Assembly (NCBI GenBank): GCA_017470485.1
Contig: JAFUYQ010000016.1
Coordinates: forward strand, 124,001-188,000
Direction of reading: 5' to 3'
Length of the DNA: 64,000 nt
Source of the DNA: Synergistaceae bacterium
GTDB lineage: Bacteria; Synergistota; Synergistia; Synergistales; Aminobacteriaceae
Below the pieces are notes generated by a model that worked only from the letters and a program-made list of their open reading frames with translations, was not told where the DNA came from and ran no database searches. Position numbers and translations under genes: made by a program. How positions within the stretch are numbered: the first letter of the stretch is position 1; each line of letters begins with the position of its first letter. Positions 16,435 through 25,013 of this stretch are shown here, in pieces.

Positions 16435-18372
16435 ATGAAGCGTAATATATTCATTACATGGCTGGTTCTTGCCGGCCTGCTGTTCGCGGCTGTAACTCTC
16501 GGCGGCTGCGGCGGAAGCGGCGGAGGCGTTCAGGAGGGCTACAACCCCGACAGCGGCAACGGGGGGGGGGGGACAGATGACTCCAACCTGACAATGAGCG
16601 ATGTCTGGAATATCGATGAGGCGATGGACGAGGTGGTTAACCGCCTGACATCAGCGGATCTATTCAAGATGTTGGCTTTGAGAATGGAGTTCATAGAGCG
16701 GAAGGCTGACAGCTCTGTAACAATGCAGTACGTTAACACTCTCAGGAATGTGGTCAGCGATGAGAAATACCCCGAAGTTCCCTACAACAAGGACGAATTG
16801 CTTGCTCATTACGAAAGCGGAGATATTATCGTCATAGGTGAGGCTGACCAGTCGCTCGTCAACACGGTGCGTTCGGACTTGGGACTCTCGTCTGAGGACG
16901 CTGACACATTCGGGCAGAGCGGAAGCCTTGAGGTTTACAGCTTGGCCTGCGTAAAGACTGACGGGCTGAGAAATCTTTTCGTCTACGTCGTGCCTAGAAT
17001 GGGAGACATAATCGCGGGTAACGCTTCGGAGGAGTACAATCTCGAAGAGGTCTCCGCTGACGTAACGGAAGAACCCGAAACAGAGACGGAACCGAAAGCC
17101 GAAGTCGCGCCTAAAGAGTACACAACGCGTGATCTCCAGATCGAACGCTGGGTGAACTTCCTCAAGTGGCTGGGAAATGTTACAGTCGAAGCATACAATA
17201 ACGCAGCATTTTCCGCGAGCTATCAGGTCAGGGCGGCGGATAATGACTTAGCGAGGATATGTGAAGCACAGACAAAGACATTCGACTTCTCTTACGCCAA
17301 CGTCCACACAAACGGCCCGACATTCAATGGCGTACATTACTCATGCAGCGAGTTCAAGCGCACAAGAAGCAACTTCGTATCCGTCAAGATTTTCTCCGCA
17401 CACTCGTTCAACAGCGGCAAGGACTACTACATTGTTGAAAGCAATACTACGACTGTGCCGAAGAACTTTGCTGACACGGTCATTGAGTACAACGGCTACT
17501 ACCGCAACTACCTTTACGGGTTCACAAGGAATGTCGGGACTGAGTTCCATATTGACGGCGGAGGCATGAGCACCAGTGATGTAGCTCTGATACATAATGC
17601 TCCTGCCAATGCGAACATCACGGAGACCTACAGCGAGGGCATGTCGTGGTCAATCAACGGCAAAGTCGGCGTGAACAAGGACGGGCCTTCCGCAGAGCTT
17701 GGCGGCGGCGTAACGTACTCGAACTCTAAGACATGGACAGTCAGCGAGTACAGTATCGTAAACAGCAGCATGAGGGATTATCCCGCGAGCGCGAAATGGT
17801 ATGCTGACGTGGACACTCCCGGCGGCGGCGGGCATCACGTACCGGAAGGCGCGCATACTTGGGAGGGCGTAAACGCGAAGACCGCCTCGAGGAATCAGCT
17901 TCAGTACGACAGCTATTTCATGTGGGAAGTAGATCGGAATTACTGGAAGAACAACCCTAACATGAAGATGAACCTGACATTCACAGTTGGGGACGGTATC
18001 TGCCTTGGCAAGTGCCGCCAGTGGTTCAAGACGTATGACCGCTTCGATTATACGTACACGACCACAAAGAGGGATTCTCTCAAGCTCGCTCAGCCTCCTC
18101 ATACCGCAGTGAGCAAAAGGACATTCGCGTTCACGTCCAAAGCGGCAAGCTCGCAGGCGTTCACACTCCTTGCTGAGGACAACTGGACGATTAAGGACAT
18201 TCCATCGTGGCTTCGCTTCACCAGCACTTCAGGGAACGCTACGGGCAGCAGCGAGAGGCAGATACTGTTTGACGTTGTCGAGAACACCAGCACTTCTCCC
18301 CGTGAAGCGGTCTTAACCATCACGAGCGGCAGGGACAGCATAAAGCTGGAGATAGCGCAGTCGGGCAGATAA
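16435..18372 (+). CDS. Surface lipoprotein with leukocidin-like core and C-terminal BACON domain; contains a G12 tract
   Basis: 645 residues. Signal peptide with lipobox TLGGC (Cys25), then a Gly/Ser-rich stretch. Within it, twelve consecutive G bases (16561-16572) encode four glycines, so a one-base slip would shut the gene off. Residues about 360-530 are beta-rich (WSINGKVGVNKDGPSAELGGG, then YSNSKTWTVSEYSIVN) and recall the pre-stem and core of leukocidin/hemolysin-type beta-barrel toxins; this resemblance is from memory and unproven. The last 90 residues form a BACON domain (NWTIKDIPSWLRFTSTSG...LTITSG). The protein is expected on the outer membrane or cell surface. Residues 30-350 are unassigned. 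AGGAGG precedes the ATG. Confidence 0.7.
   Translation: MKRNIFITWLVLAGLLFAAVTLGGCGGSGGGVQEGYNPDSGNGGGGTDDSNLTMSDVWNIDEAMDEVVNRLTSADLFKMLALRMEFIERKADSSVTMQYVNTLRNVVSDEKYPEVPYNKDELLAHYESGDIIVIGEADQSLVNTVRSDLGLSSEDADTFGQSGSLEVYSLACVKTDGLRNLFVYVVPRMGDIIAGNASEEYNLEEVSADVTEEPETETEPKAEVAPKEYTTRDLQIERWVNFLKWLGNVTVEAYNNAAFSASYQVRAADNDLARICEAQTKTFDFSYANVHTNGPTFNGVHYSCSEFKRTRSNFVSVKIFSAHSFNSGKDYYIVESNTTTVPKNFADTVIEYNGYYRNYLYGFTRNVGTEFHIDGGGMSTSDVALIHNAPANANITETYSEGMSWSINGKVGVNKDGPSAELGGGVTYSNSKTWTVSEYSIVNSSMRDYPASAKWYADVDTPGGGGHHVPEGAHTWEGVNAKTASRNQLQYDSYFMWEVDRNYWKNNPNMKMNLTFTVGDGICLGKCRQWFKTYDRFDYTYTTTKRDSLKLAQPPHTAVSKRTFAFTSKAASSQAFTLLAEDNWTIKDIPSWLRFTSTSGNATGSSERQILFDVVENTSTSPREAVLTITSGRDSIKLEIAQSGR
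16561..16572 (+). repeat. Poly-G12 homopolymer in coding sequence
   Basis: Twelve consecutive G residues inside the lipoprotein gene, after the lipobox (codons about 43-46, four Gly). In the present length the frame is open. Homopolymeric G tracts of this size are classic slipped-strand phase-variation sites. Confidence 0.9.
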
Positions 18373-18401
18373 TCGGCAAGCAAATAATCGGCATTCTTTG
18401 T

Positions 18402-18445
18402 TATAATTACCCGCGAAATTCACAAACAAAGGAGATACCTTTTTC
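18402..18445 (+). promoter_or_regulatory. Probable promoter and leader of rplY
   Basis: TATAAT at 18402-18407, then AAAGGAGAT about 13 bases before the ATG at 18446. Two direct copies of AATCGGCA (18371-18378 and 18386-18393) lie just upstream; their meaning is unknown. No good -35 is seen. Confidence 0.4.
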
Positions 18446-19117
18446 ATGGCGAACATAGTAACGTTAGTGATGGAGTCCCGTGAGAAGACGGGCAAAGGCG
18501 AAAACGGAAGGCTCAGGCGTTCGGGTTACGTACCCTGCGTAATCTACGGCCCTGAGATTTCCCCGAACATTCTGGGAAAAGTGAACGCTCGCGAGATTGA
18601 GCGCATACTCGCCGGACGCTGGGAGTCAACACGTCTCACCGTCAAACTTCCTGACGGGCGCGAGGAACTCTGCATTATCCGCGAGGCTCAGAGACACCCT
18701 CTGACCGATCAGCCGCTTCACATTGACTTCCTGCACCTTGTCAGGGGACGCAAAATCACCGTCAACATTCCTGTTGAGGTTACAGGGCGCGATGATTCGC
18801 AGGGCATTAAGGACGGCGGCGTTCTTGAGGCAGTTCACGAGCTTGAGGTAGAGACGCTCCCGATGAGCATACCTGATGTAATCACTGTTGACGTTTCCGG
18901 CCTCAACATCGGCGACGCTATTCACGTCAAAGATCTCGCGCTTCCTGAGAACGTAACGGCACTGGCTGACCCTGAAGAAGTAGTAGCGATTGTCGTAACG
19001 TCAAGAGGCGTTGAGGACGCTGCACCCGAAACTGAGGAGACAGCGGCGGCAGATGTCGAAGTCGTAGCGAAGGGCAAGGCAGCGAAGGAAGACGCTGACG
19101 AAGAGGAGAAGAAGTAA
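18446..19117 (+). CDS. rplY: Ribosomal protein L25, long CTC form
   Basis: 223 residues: an N-terminal L25 5S-rRNA-binding domain (about 1-92; ESREKTGKGENGRLRR, VIYGP, HPLTDQPLHIDFLHL) and a C-terminal CTC beta domain (about 95-185; VNIPVEVTG, DVSGLNIGDAIHVKDL). The tail is Ala/Glu/Lys-rich and acidic, of variable length in this family. It binds 5S rRNA in the large ribosomal subunit. The gene is followed after 5 bp by pth, a conserved pairing. Confidence 0.95.
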   Translation: MANIVTLVMESREKTGKGENGRLRRSGYVPCVIYGPEISPNILGKVNAREIERILAGRWESTRLTVKLPDGREELCIIREAQRHPLTDQPLHIDFLHLVRGRKITVNIPVEVTGRDDSQGIKDGGVLEAVHELEVETLPMSIPDVITVDVSGLNIGDAIHVKDLALPENVTALADPEEVVAIVVTSRGVEDAAPETEETAAADVEVVAKGKAAKEDADEEEKK

Positions 19118-19122
19118 GAATC

Positions 19123-19677
19123 ATGAGGCTCATAGCCGGTCTTGGCAATCCGGGAACTGAATATGCTTTCACCCGTCATAACATGGGCTGGCTATGCGCT
19201 GACTTTCTCGCCGTCAACAACAGCTTGGGAAATCCGCGCACGAATTTTCATTCCGAGTTCTGGAAATGGAACGATATTATTCTCCTGAAACCTTTAACCT
19301 TCATGAACTCAAGCGGTATAGCTGTGAGCGAGGCGGTTAATTTCTACAAGATAGAGCATGAGGACATCTTAATCATTTATGATGACATGGCCTTGCCGTT
19401 CGGTAAATTGAGGCTTCGCGCTCAGGGGAGTGCCGGAGGTCATAACGGTCTGACATCAATATTAGGTGCGTTAGGAGATTTGCATGTTCCGAGACTGAGA
19501 ATCGGAATCGGAAAAGCTCCGGAAAGCATGATAAATTACGTTCTCGGGCATTTCGACGGGAACGAACGGGAACATTTACCCGATGTTCTGAAACATGCTG
19601 AAAAAGCTGTTGAAGCGTGGCTCACGAAAGACATTCAAAAAGCGATGACAGTTGTGAACGCTGACCCTTCTGAATAA
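19123..19677 (+). CDS. pth: Peptidyl-tRNA hydrolase
   Basis: 184 residues. It has the bacterial Pth signatures: GLGNPGTEYAFTRHNMGW with catalytic His20-type residue (TRHN), LKPLTFMNSSG, DDMALPFGKLRLRAQGSAGGHNGL and PRLRIGIG. It releases peptides from peptidyl-tRNAs dropped by ribosomes. Second gene after rplY, ending in a terminator that overlaps its stop codon. Confidence 0.96.
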   Translation: MRLIAGLGNPGTEYAFTRHNMGWLCADFLAVNNSLGNPRTNFHSEFWKWNDIILLKPLTFMNSSGIAVSEAVNFYKIEHEDILIIYDDMALPFGKLRLRAQGSAGGHNGLTSILGALGDLHVPRLRIGIGKAPESMINYVLGHFDGNEREHLPDVLKHAEKAVEAWLTKDIQKAMTVVNADPSE

Positions 19678-19699
19678 ATTTCAGGAGGGTTTATTTTTT
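19665..19699 (+). terminator. Terminator overlapping the pth stop codon
   Basis: CCCTTCTGAA (19665-19674) pairs with TTCAGGAGGG (19680-19689) with one G-T pair, loop TAAAT containing the stop codon, followed by TTTATTTTTTA. Confidence 0.8.
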
Positions 19700-19715
19700 A
19701 GGCTAGGAGGCGTAA

Positions 19716-19739
19716 ATGAAACAGAATGAAGGTTTATAA
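19716..19739 (+). other. Seven-codon mini-ORF overlapping the start of the Ada-type gene
   Basis: AGGAGG (19705-19710) is ideally spaced for the ATG at 19716, which reads MKQNEGL and stops at 19737-19739. The Ada-type gene starts at 19726 inside it, 15 bases from the same Shine-Dalgarno. Translation may reach the real start by reinitiation, or the spacing is simply long. Small and uncertain. Confidence 0.3.
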
Positions 19740-20022
19740 ACTTCTCGGCGCGGACGGAAAGATTTATGAATCGGAGACAGCGGGACAGTTCGGAGGAAAC
19801 GGCAAAATGAAAATTTACGGACGGCTCGACTGTCCTTCAGCTCTTTCAACGATAAGGCGTTTTCCGGGAGCATACGAGAAACACAGGGTGTTCTTCGCTG
19901 ACGAAAGGACAGCTTTAGCGGCCGGATACCGTCCCTGCGGAAACTGTCTCAGGCAGAAATACAGGGAGTACATGGAAGACCCTGAGAAATACAAAGCTAA
20001 GTTTAATTTGACGGGAGGTTAA
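19726..20022 (+). CDS. Stand-alone Ada-type metal-binding domain protein
   Basis: 98 residues resembling the N-terminal zinc domain of Ada-type methyl-repair proteins. LDCPSALSTIRRF, HRVFFADERTALAAGYRPCGNCLRQKYREY carry the typical FxxxxxAxxAGYRPCxxC pattern with CGNC. There is no methyltransferase or AraC part. Such single-domain proteins are known and may sense methyl phosphotriesters or simply bind zinc and nucleic acid. It lies five bases before gdhA and may be co-transcribed with it. Confidence 0.75.
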   Translation: MKVYKLLGADGKIYESETAGQFGGNGKMKIYGRLDCPSALSTIRRFPGAYEKHRVFFADERTALAAGYRPCGNCLRQKYREYMEDPEKYKAKFNLTGG

Positions 20023-20027
20023 TTATC

Positions 20028-21302
20028 ATGCGGCAGGCAAGGCGGAAATCTTCAAATGTGTTACTGAACACGGCACTTCAGGAATTTTACGGCGCGGCTG
20101 ACGAGATGGGACTCAGCGAGCGTTTAATCTCAATCCTGAGTCATTCCGAACGAATGGTGAAAGTCTCAATCCCTGTCGAAATGGACGACGGTTCAGTGAA
20201 CGTCTATGACGGCTACAGGGTACAGCATTCGACAGCTCTCGGCCCCTCGAAGGGCGGAATACGCTACGATTTGGGCGTTGACATGGACGAATGCGAAGCG
20301 TTAGCGATGTTAATGACGTGGAAATGTTCGCTTGCCGGTATCCCCTACGGGGGCGGAAAGGGCGGAATATGCTGTGATCCCCTGACGATGTCGAGACGCG
20401 AAAAAGAGCAGCTGACGAGGACATACGCCGCTAGAATCGAGCCTATACTCGGAAGATGGAGCGATGTTCCGGCTCCTGACATGAACACCGGCGGTCAGGA
20501 AATGGTTTGGATTCTCGACACGATAAGCAAGATGAGAGGGAGGCTTGAACCTGCTGTTCTGACCGGGAAGCCCGTGAGTTTCTGGGGCAGTTACGGGCGT
20601 AACGAGGCAACCGGCAGGGGAGTGGCGACATGCGGACTTGAGCTTATGCGAGTTCTCGACAAGAACCCTGACACGGTAACGGCGGCGGTTCAAGGCTTCG
20701 GGAACGTAGGGAGCTACACGGCCAAGACACTTAATGACGCAGGAGTAAGGATTGTTGCGATAAGCGACATAACAGGCTCGTACTATTCAGCCGGAGGGAT
20801 TGACATTCACAGGGCGTTTGACGCTGTGAGGAATCACCCGAAAAAACTTCTTGAGGGCTTCGAGACTTTCGGGAACTGCGAGAAAATTGAGGACGTTCTT
20901 TTTGCTGACTGTGAATTTCTTTTCCCGTGCGCGAGGGACGGAGTGATTAACGCCGAGACAGCCGGAAAGATTCGAGCAAGATACATTGTCGAGGGAGCTA
21001 ACGGGCCTACAACGCCGGAGGCTGAGGACATGCTGAATGACAACGGCGTAATGGTGCTTCCTGATTTTCTGGCGAACTCAGGGGGAGTGATAGGCTCATA
21101 TTTTGAGTGGGCGCAGAACTTGCAGGGAGCTTTCTGGACGGAGGAGGAGTATAACGGCAGGCTTGTGCGTATCATGAAGGGTAATTTCCGGCGAGTATGG
21201 GATTACGCTGAGGCGCGGCACATAAGAATGAGAAGGGCGGCGGCTATGGCGGCTATTCAGAGGGTAGCTGAGGTCGCTGAGATGAGAGGCACATTCCTTT
21301 AG
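20028..21302 (+). CDS. gdhA: Glu/Leu/Phe/Val dehydrogenase, probably glutamate dehydrogenase
   Basis: 424 residues, the size of hexameric catabolic GDHs. Signatures: GPSKGGIRYDLGVDMDECEALAMLMTWKCSLAGIPYGGGKGG (catalytic Lys regions), APDMNTGGQEMVW with the catalytic Asp, and the nucleotide-binding VQGFGNVGSYTA. It interconverts glutamate and 2-oxoglutarate with NAD(P)H. In this context it would regenerate the amino acceptor for amino-acid fermentation together with IorAB. A fully different substrate (branched-chain amino acids) cannot be excluded. A terminator follows 40 bp downstream. Confidence 0.9.
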   Translation: MRQARRKSSNVLLNTALQEFYGAADEMGLSERLISILSHSERMVKVSIPVEMDDGSVNVYDGYRVQHSTALGPSKGGIRYDLGVDMDECEALAMLMTWKCSLAGIPYGGGKGGICCDPLTMSRREKEQLTRTYAARIEPILGRWSDVPAPDMNTGGQEMVWILDTISKMRGRLEPAVLTGKPVSFWGSYGRNEATGRGVATCGLELMRVLDKNPDTVTAAVQGFGNVGSYTAKTLNDAGVRIVAISDITGSYYSAGGIDIHRAFDAVRNHPKKLLEGFETFGNCEKIEDVLFADCEFLFPCARDGVINAETAGKIRARYIVEGANGPTTPEAEDMLNDNGVMVLPDFLANSGGVIGSYFEWAQNLQGAFWTEEEYNGRLVRIMKGNFRRVWDYAEARHIRMRRAAAMAAIQRVAEVAEMRGTFL

Positions 21303-21340
21303 GACATGGCCGAGTGAAAATTTATGCGTGTAAAAATTTG

Positions 21341-21375
21341 TCCCTTGCCCATTGAACGGGCAGGGGATTTTTGTT
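21341..21375 (+). terminator. Rho-independent terminator after gdhA
   Basis: CCCTTGCCC (21342-21350) pairs with GGGCAGGGG (21358-21366) with one G-T pair, followed by ATTTTTGTTTT. Confidence 0.85.
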
Positions 21376-21450
21376 TTCAGTGAGGCAAAACTTGACGGGG
21401 AATGACATGAAGGGTAAAATACCTCTTGTTCTAAATCACCAGTGCTGAAC

Positions 21451-21537
21451 GCCGGGCTGGTGGAATGGTAGACACACGGGACTTAAAATCCCGAGGGCGT
21501 AAAGTCCGTGAGAGTTCGAGTCTCTCGTCCGGCACCA
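21451..21537 (+). tRNA. tRNA-Leu (TAA)
   Basis: Class II tRNA with acceptor GCCGGGC/GTCCGGC (one G-T pair), anticodon stem CGGGA/TCCCG with loop CTTAAAA (anticodon TAA at 21484-21486), a long variable arm and TTCGAGT loop. CCA is encoded. Confidence 0.95.
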
Positions 21538-21560
21538 AGTTAATTGACAGTAATAAATAT

Positions 21561-21637
21561 CGCGGGGTGGAGCAGTTTGGAAGCTCGTCGGGCTCATAAC
21601 CCGAAGGTCAATGGTTCAAATCCATTCCCCGCCACCA
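21561..21637 (+). tRNA. Initiator tRNA-fMet (CAT)
   Basis: Anticodon CAT in loop CTCATAA, closed by three G-C pairs (GGG/CCC). Position 1 C faces position 72 C (unpaired). Both are initiator hallmarks. T loop TTCAAAT, CCA encoded. Confidence 0.95.
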
Positions 21638-21647
21638 ATCACTTAAA

Positions 21648-21724
21648 GGCGGTATAGCTCAGTTGGCTAGAGCACGCGGTTCATACCCGCGTTGTCCCCG
21701 GTTCGAATCCAGGTGCCGCCACCA
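21648..21724 (+). tRNA. Elongator tRNA-Met (CAT)
   Basis: Acceptor GGCGGTA/TGCCGCC, loop TTCATAC with anticodon CAT, CCA encoded. Sequence around the anticodon (GGTTCATACCC) fits elongator tRNA-Met better than the lysidine-type tRNA-Ile, but the two cannot be separated with certainty by eye. The T stem has one C-A mismatch (CCCGG/CCAGG). Confidence 0.88.
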
Positions 21725-21763
21725 ATCCTTAAATAAAATAAAAATCAGCTCTCAGCTCTAGGT

Positions 21764-23491
21764 TTATTCCCGTCCGAAACGCCTCATTAAATCCTCGTTC
21801 TTCAGCTCAATCATTACCGGCCTTCCGTGAGGACACACAAACGGCTGTTCGCATTCATGAAGTTCGCGCCAGAGACTCAATGCCTCATCACGTGTCAGCT
21901 TCGTTGTCAGCTTAACGGAGGCTTTGCACGCCATCGTCGCCCAAGTCCGCCACAAAATATTCCGCGTATCACCGTCATGACTGTTCTTCAACGCCCTCAA
22001 TGACGCTCTCAGCAACGCCTCCGGCTCAAACTCAACATCACCGACCGCCGGTACTGCTCTCATCTCAACTCCTGATGACGTGTTCTCGAACTCAAATCCT
22101 GAACTCCTCAATGCCTCCTCAAATTCAGCAGCCTCAAGCGCAAGTGTAGGGTGCAGAATCACAGGCACTAATAACTTCTGAACGTTCCGCGATTTCTCGG
22201 CAGCATTCTTTATCCGCTCGTAGTTAATCCTTTCGTGGGCGGCGTGAGGGTCAATGAGCGTTAAGCCCTCAGCAGTGTCATAGACAAGATAACCGCCTGA
22301 GTTCTGCCCCAAGAACGTTACTTCGGGAACAGCTTCGTCAGATTCGGTATCGTCAGAAAAAATATCAATCTGCCTGACTTTGTCCCTGCCGTAATTCCCT
22401 GAGCCTGTAAATTTTGACGGAGTGTCCCTGAAATTCCACCCTGACCGCGAAGGGGAAGGCTGAAATTTCGGTGAAGGTGTGATTTTGGGCGGAGCGGTTA
22501 CGGATTTTTCAGCGATTTCGGGAATGAACATAGGGCTTCCGAGACGTTTAACGGCGTTACGGACGGACGAGTAAATTTCATCAGGGTAACGGAAACGCAC
22601 CTCAGCTTTAGCAGGGTGAATGTTCACGTCAACAAGCGACGGTTCAAGCGTGAAGAATAACGCCCAGTTCCCTGCAAGTTCACGCGCTGCCGTTGCGACA
22701 GCGGATTTTATTACGGGGTCATTAACTGCACGGCCGTTTACGAACGACATCACATCGCCGCGTCCTGAAAGACCTGCCCGCGATTGAAACCAGCATTCGA
22801 GATTCAAGTGTTCGGCCTGAATATTGGCCGTTTGAATTTCAGCACCTTCGGGCCAGATTTTAGAGAGTACGCGCCGCCTGTCGCCCGAACCGTCAGTGCT
22901 GAAGATTTCTTTACCGTCGTGTTCGAGCCTGAATGATACTGACGGATTGCAGACCGAATATTCCCGAAGGAATACGGCTGACCGTCTCAATTCGCCTGAC
23001 GCGCTCTTGAGGAATTTTCGTCTTGCCGGTAATCCTGAGAAAAGATTGTCGATTTGAACGCGTGTCCCCAATGAAGTTTTTGCGCGGACATGCTCGATGA
23101 TTTTACCGTCATGAGTCCGGACTAAACCGCCCTCGTCATCGCCGGCCTGACGGCTTCGTATTTCGACATCAGCAACTGCCGCTAAACTCGCTAATGCCTC
23201 ACCTCTATAGCCTAATGTACTTATTCTTTCGAGGTCGGAAACTTCGCGGAGCTTGCTTGTGGCGTGATAGGCTAGGGCTAACGGCAAATCGTCAAATGCG
23301 ATTCCTGAGCCGTCATCTTCAACGGTAATGCGTAATCTTCCGCCGTCCTTTAGGGAGACAGTGATTCGTTTTGCTCCGGCATCGAGTGAGTTTTCAGTGA
23401 GTTCCTTGACCGCTGAGGCTGGACGCTCAACGACTTCACCGGCGGCAATTCTTGACCATACATTTTCTGGAAGTGATTTTATCGGGGGCAT
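21764..23491 (-). CDS. mutL: DNA mismatch repair protein MutL
   Basis: 575 residues. The N-terminal GHKL ATPase is clear: IAAGEVVERPASAVKELTENSLDAGA, DDGSGI, ATSKL, TLGYRGEALAS. The C-terminal dimerisation domain ends with the short endonuclease-type motifs ACKASVKL and CPHGRPVMIEL. MutL couples MutS recognition to strand cleavage; its mutS partner is in this window (56968-59544) but on the other strand 33 kb away. AAGGAG lies before the ATG. Confidence 0.96.
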   Translation of the reverse strand: MPPIKSLPENVWSRIAAGEVVERPASAVKELTENSLDAGAKRITVSLKDGGRLRITVEDDGSGIAFDDLPLALAYHATSKLREVSDLERISTLGYRGEALASLAAVADVEIRSRQAGDDEGGLVRTHDGKIIEHVRAKTSLGTRVQIDNLFSGLPARRKFLKSASGELRRSAVFLREYSVCNPSVSFRLEHDGKEIFSTDGSGDRRRVLSKIWPEGAEIQTANIQAEHLNLECWFQSRAGLSGRGDVMSFVNGRAVNDPVIKSAVATAARELAGNWALFFTLEPSLVDVNIHPAKAEVRFRYPDEIYSSVRNAVKRLGSPMFIPEIAEKSVTAPPKITPSPKFQPSPSRSGWNFRDTPSKFTGSGNYGRDKVRQIDIFSDDTESDEAVPEVTFLGQNSGGYLVYDTAEGLTLIDPHAAHERINYERIKNAAEKSRNVQKLLVPVILHPTLALEAAEFEEALRSSGFEFENTSSGVEMRAVPAVGDVEFEPEALLRASLRALKNSHDGDTRNILWRTWATMACKASVKLTTKLTRDEALSLWRELHECEQPFVCPHGRPVMIELKNEDLMRRFGRE

Positions 23492-23632
23492 AGCAGACTC
23501 CTTCTGAGAAATTATGCTCTTATATTATCACTTATTACTTATAGGCCGCCTGCTATACATGAATCTTCTTGGACTATTGCAGTGAAGAAGTCTTGCTATT
23601 GCATTTTCAGCTCCTCAGAACTCTTTCAAGTT

Positions 23633-24058
23633 TCAATTTGTAGTATCACTCACAACATCACAATAAACACATCTGTAGGTTCGTTTTTCACTGTCAACTA
23701 ACTTGAAAATGTGCGGAAGTTCCTGCTCAGTTGAGGTTATACAGCGTGGATTTTTGCATTTTATAACGTTCGTGAGCGTTTCGGGAAGCGTAAGGTGTTT
23801 CTTTTTCAGCAGCTTTCCGTCTTTGACATAATTAACTGTTATGTCGGGGTCAATATAGCCGAGAACATCTAAATCAATATCAATGAGTTCATCTATCTTC
23901 ACGATGTCCTTTCGCCCCATTTTGGGACTCTGACAATTCTGAATGAGTGCCACACAGCAATCCAGCTTCCACAGCTTCAAATAGTCATAAACTATCATGC
24001 TTTTTCCGGCCTTTATGTGGTCGAGTACGATTCCGTTGCTTACTCCGTCAATATTCAT
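23633..24058 (-). CDS. pyrI: Aspartate carbamoyltransferase regulatory chain
   Basis: 141 residues. It has the N-terminal nucleotide-binding domain (SNGIVLDHIKAGKSM, then KMGRKDIVKIDELIDID) and a C-terminal zinc domain with four cysteines (CKNPRC...CVYC). It binds the PyrB trimer and confers allosteric control by nucleotides. Last gene of the pyr operon. The 140 bp downstream, before mutL, hold no clear terminator. Confidence 0.95.
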   Translation of the reverse strand: MNIDGVSNGIVLDHIKAGKSMIVYDYLKLWKLDCCVALIQNCQSPKMGRKDIVKIDELIDIDLDVLGYIDPDITVNYVKDGKLLKKKHLTLPETLTNVIKCKNPRCITSTEQELPHIFKLVDSEKRTYRCVYCDVVSDTTN

Positions 24059-24080
24059 GAAAATACCTCCCTAACGGTTT

Positions 24081-24998
24081 TTACTGTATTCCGAGAAGCA
24101 TCATTATGAGTGCCATTCTCATTTGTTTTCCGCATAAAGTCTGGTAAAAATATTTCGCTCGCGGATCCTCATCAACAGAGACAGAAATTTCATTGACTCT
24201 CGGCAGAGGGTGCAAAATCGCAAGATCTGTCTTTGCCGAACGAAGTTTCTCCTCATCAAGAATATATGTGTCTTTCAGGCGGACATAGTCTTCCTCGTTG
24301 AAGAAACGCTCCTTCTGAACACGCGTCATATAAAGAATATCAAGTTTCGGTATCGCGTATTCAAGTGAAGTTGTTTCCTCCCACACTGCGCCGGACTTTG
24401 CCAGCTCTTCGCGCATGTATTCAGGAAGCCTTAACTCATTGGGGGAAATCAAAATGTAATTGTTGCCTGGATAGCGAAGCATAGCCTCAATTAATGAATG
24501 AACGGTTCGCCCGAACATTAAATCTCCGCATAATCCTATTGTAAGCCCTGAGAGAGTTCCTTTTGTGCGCCGAATTGTCAGGAGGTCGGCAAGAGTTTGA
24601 GTCGGGTGGAAATGTCCGCCGTCTCCGGCATTGATGACGGGGACAGTGGCTTTCATTGCCGCTACGACGGGCGCACCTTCTTTGGGGTGGCGCATGGCGA
24701 TTATATCGGCGTAATTGCTGATTACTTTGACAGTGTCAGCTACGGATTCGCCTTTTGCGGCTGATGACGATTTGCTGTCAGCCGTACTTATTACTGAACC
24801 GCCCAACGATAGCATTGCCGACTCAAATGACAATCTTGTTCTCGTTGAAGGCTCAAAGAAAATCGTTGAAAGGATTTTATGTCTGCATTTCTCCTGATAT
24901 TTCTCAGGGTTCTTCTCGATGTCGTCCGCAACGTCCATGAGATTGTTAATCTCTTCTGTTGACAGATCCAAAATACTTACTATGCTTCTTGGTTTCAT
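24081..24998 (-). CDS. pyrB: Aspartate carbamoyltransferase catalytic chain
   Basis: 305 residues with the carbamoyl-phosphate motif FFEPSTRTRLSFE, the mobile loop SSSAAKGES, HPTQTLADLLT and HPLPRVNEI. It makes carbamoyl-aspartate from carbamoyl phosphate and aspartate, the committed pyrimidine step. It lies 22 bp before pyrI and 15 bp after pyrE. Confidence 0.96.
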   Translation of the reverse strand: MKPRSIVSILDLSTEEINNLMDVADDIEKNPEKYQEKCRHKILSTIFFEPSTRTRLSFESAMLSLGGSVISTADSKSSSAAKGESVADTVKVISNYADIIAMRHPKEGAPVVAAMKATVPVINAGDGGHFHPTQTLADLLTIRRTKGTLSGLTIGLCGDLMFGRTVHSLIEAMLRYPGNNYILISPNELRLPEYMREELAKSGAVWEETTSLEYAIPKLDILYMTRVQKERFFNEEDYVRLKDTYILDEEKLRSAKTDLAILHPLPRVNEISVSVDEDPRAKYFYQTLCGKQMRMALIMMLLGIQ

Positions 24999-25013
24999 TT
25001 TTACCTCTTTATT

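Noticed and set aside
21648-21724. tRNA-Ile2 (lysidine, CAT) instead of tRNA-Met
   Set aside because: Sequence around the anticodon fits elongator Met better, though a lysidine-synthetase identity cannot be fully excluded by eye.
23492-23632. Possible terminator or regulatory RNA between pyrI and mutL
   Set aside because: Only a weak CTTCTT/AAGAAG pairing without a T run was found.
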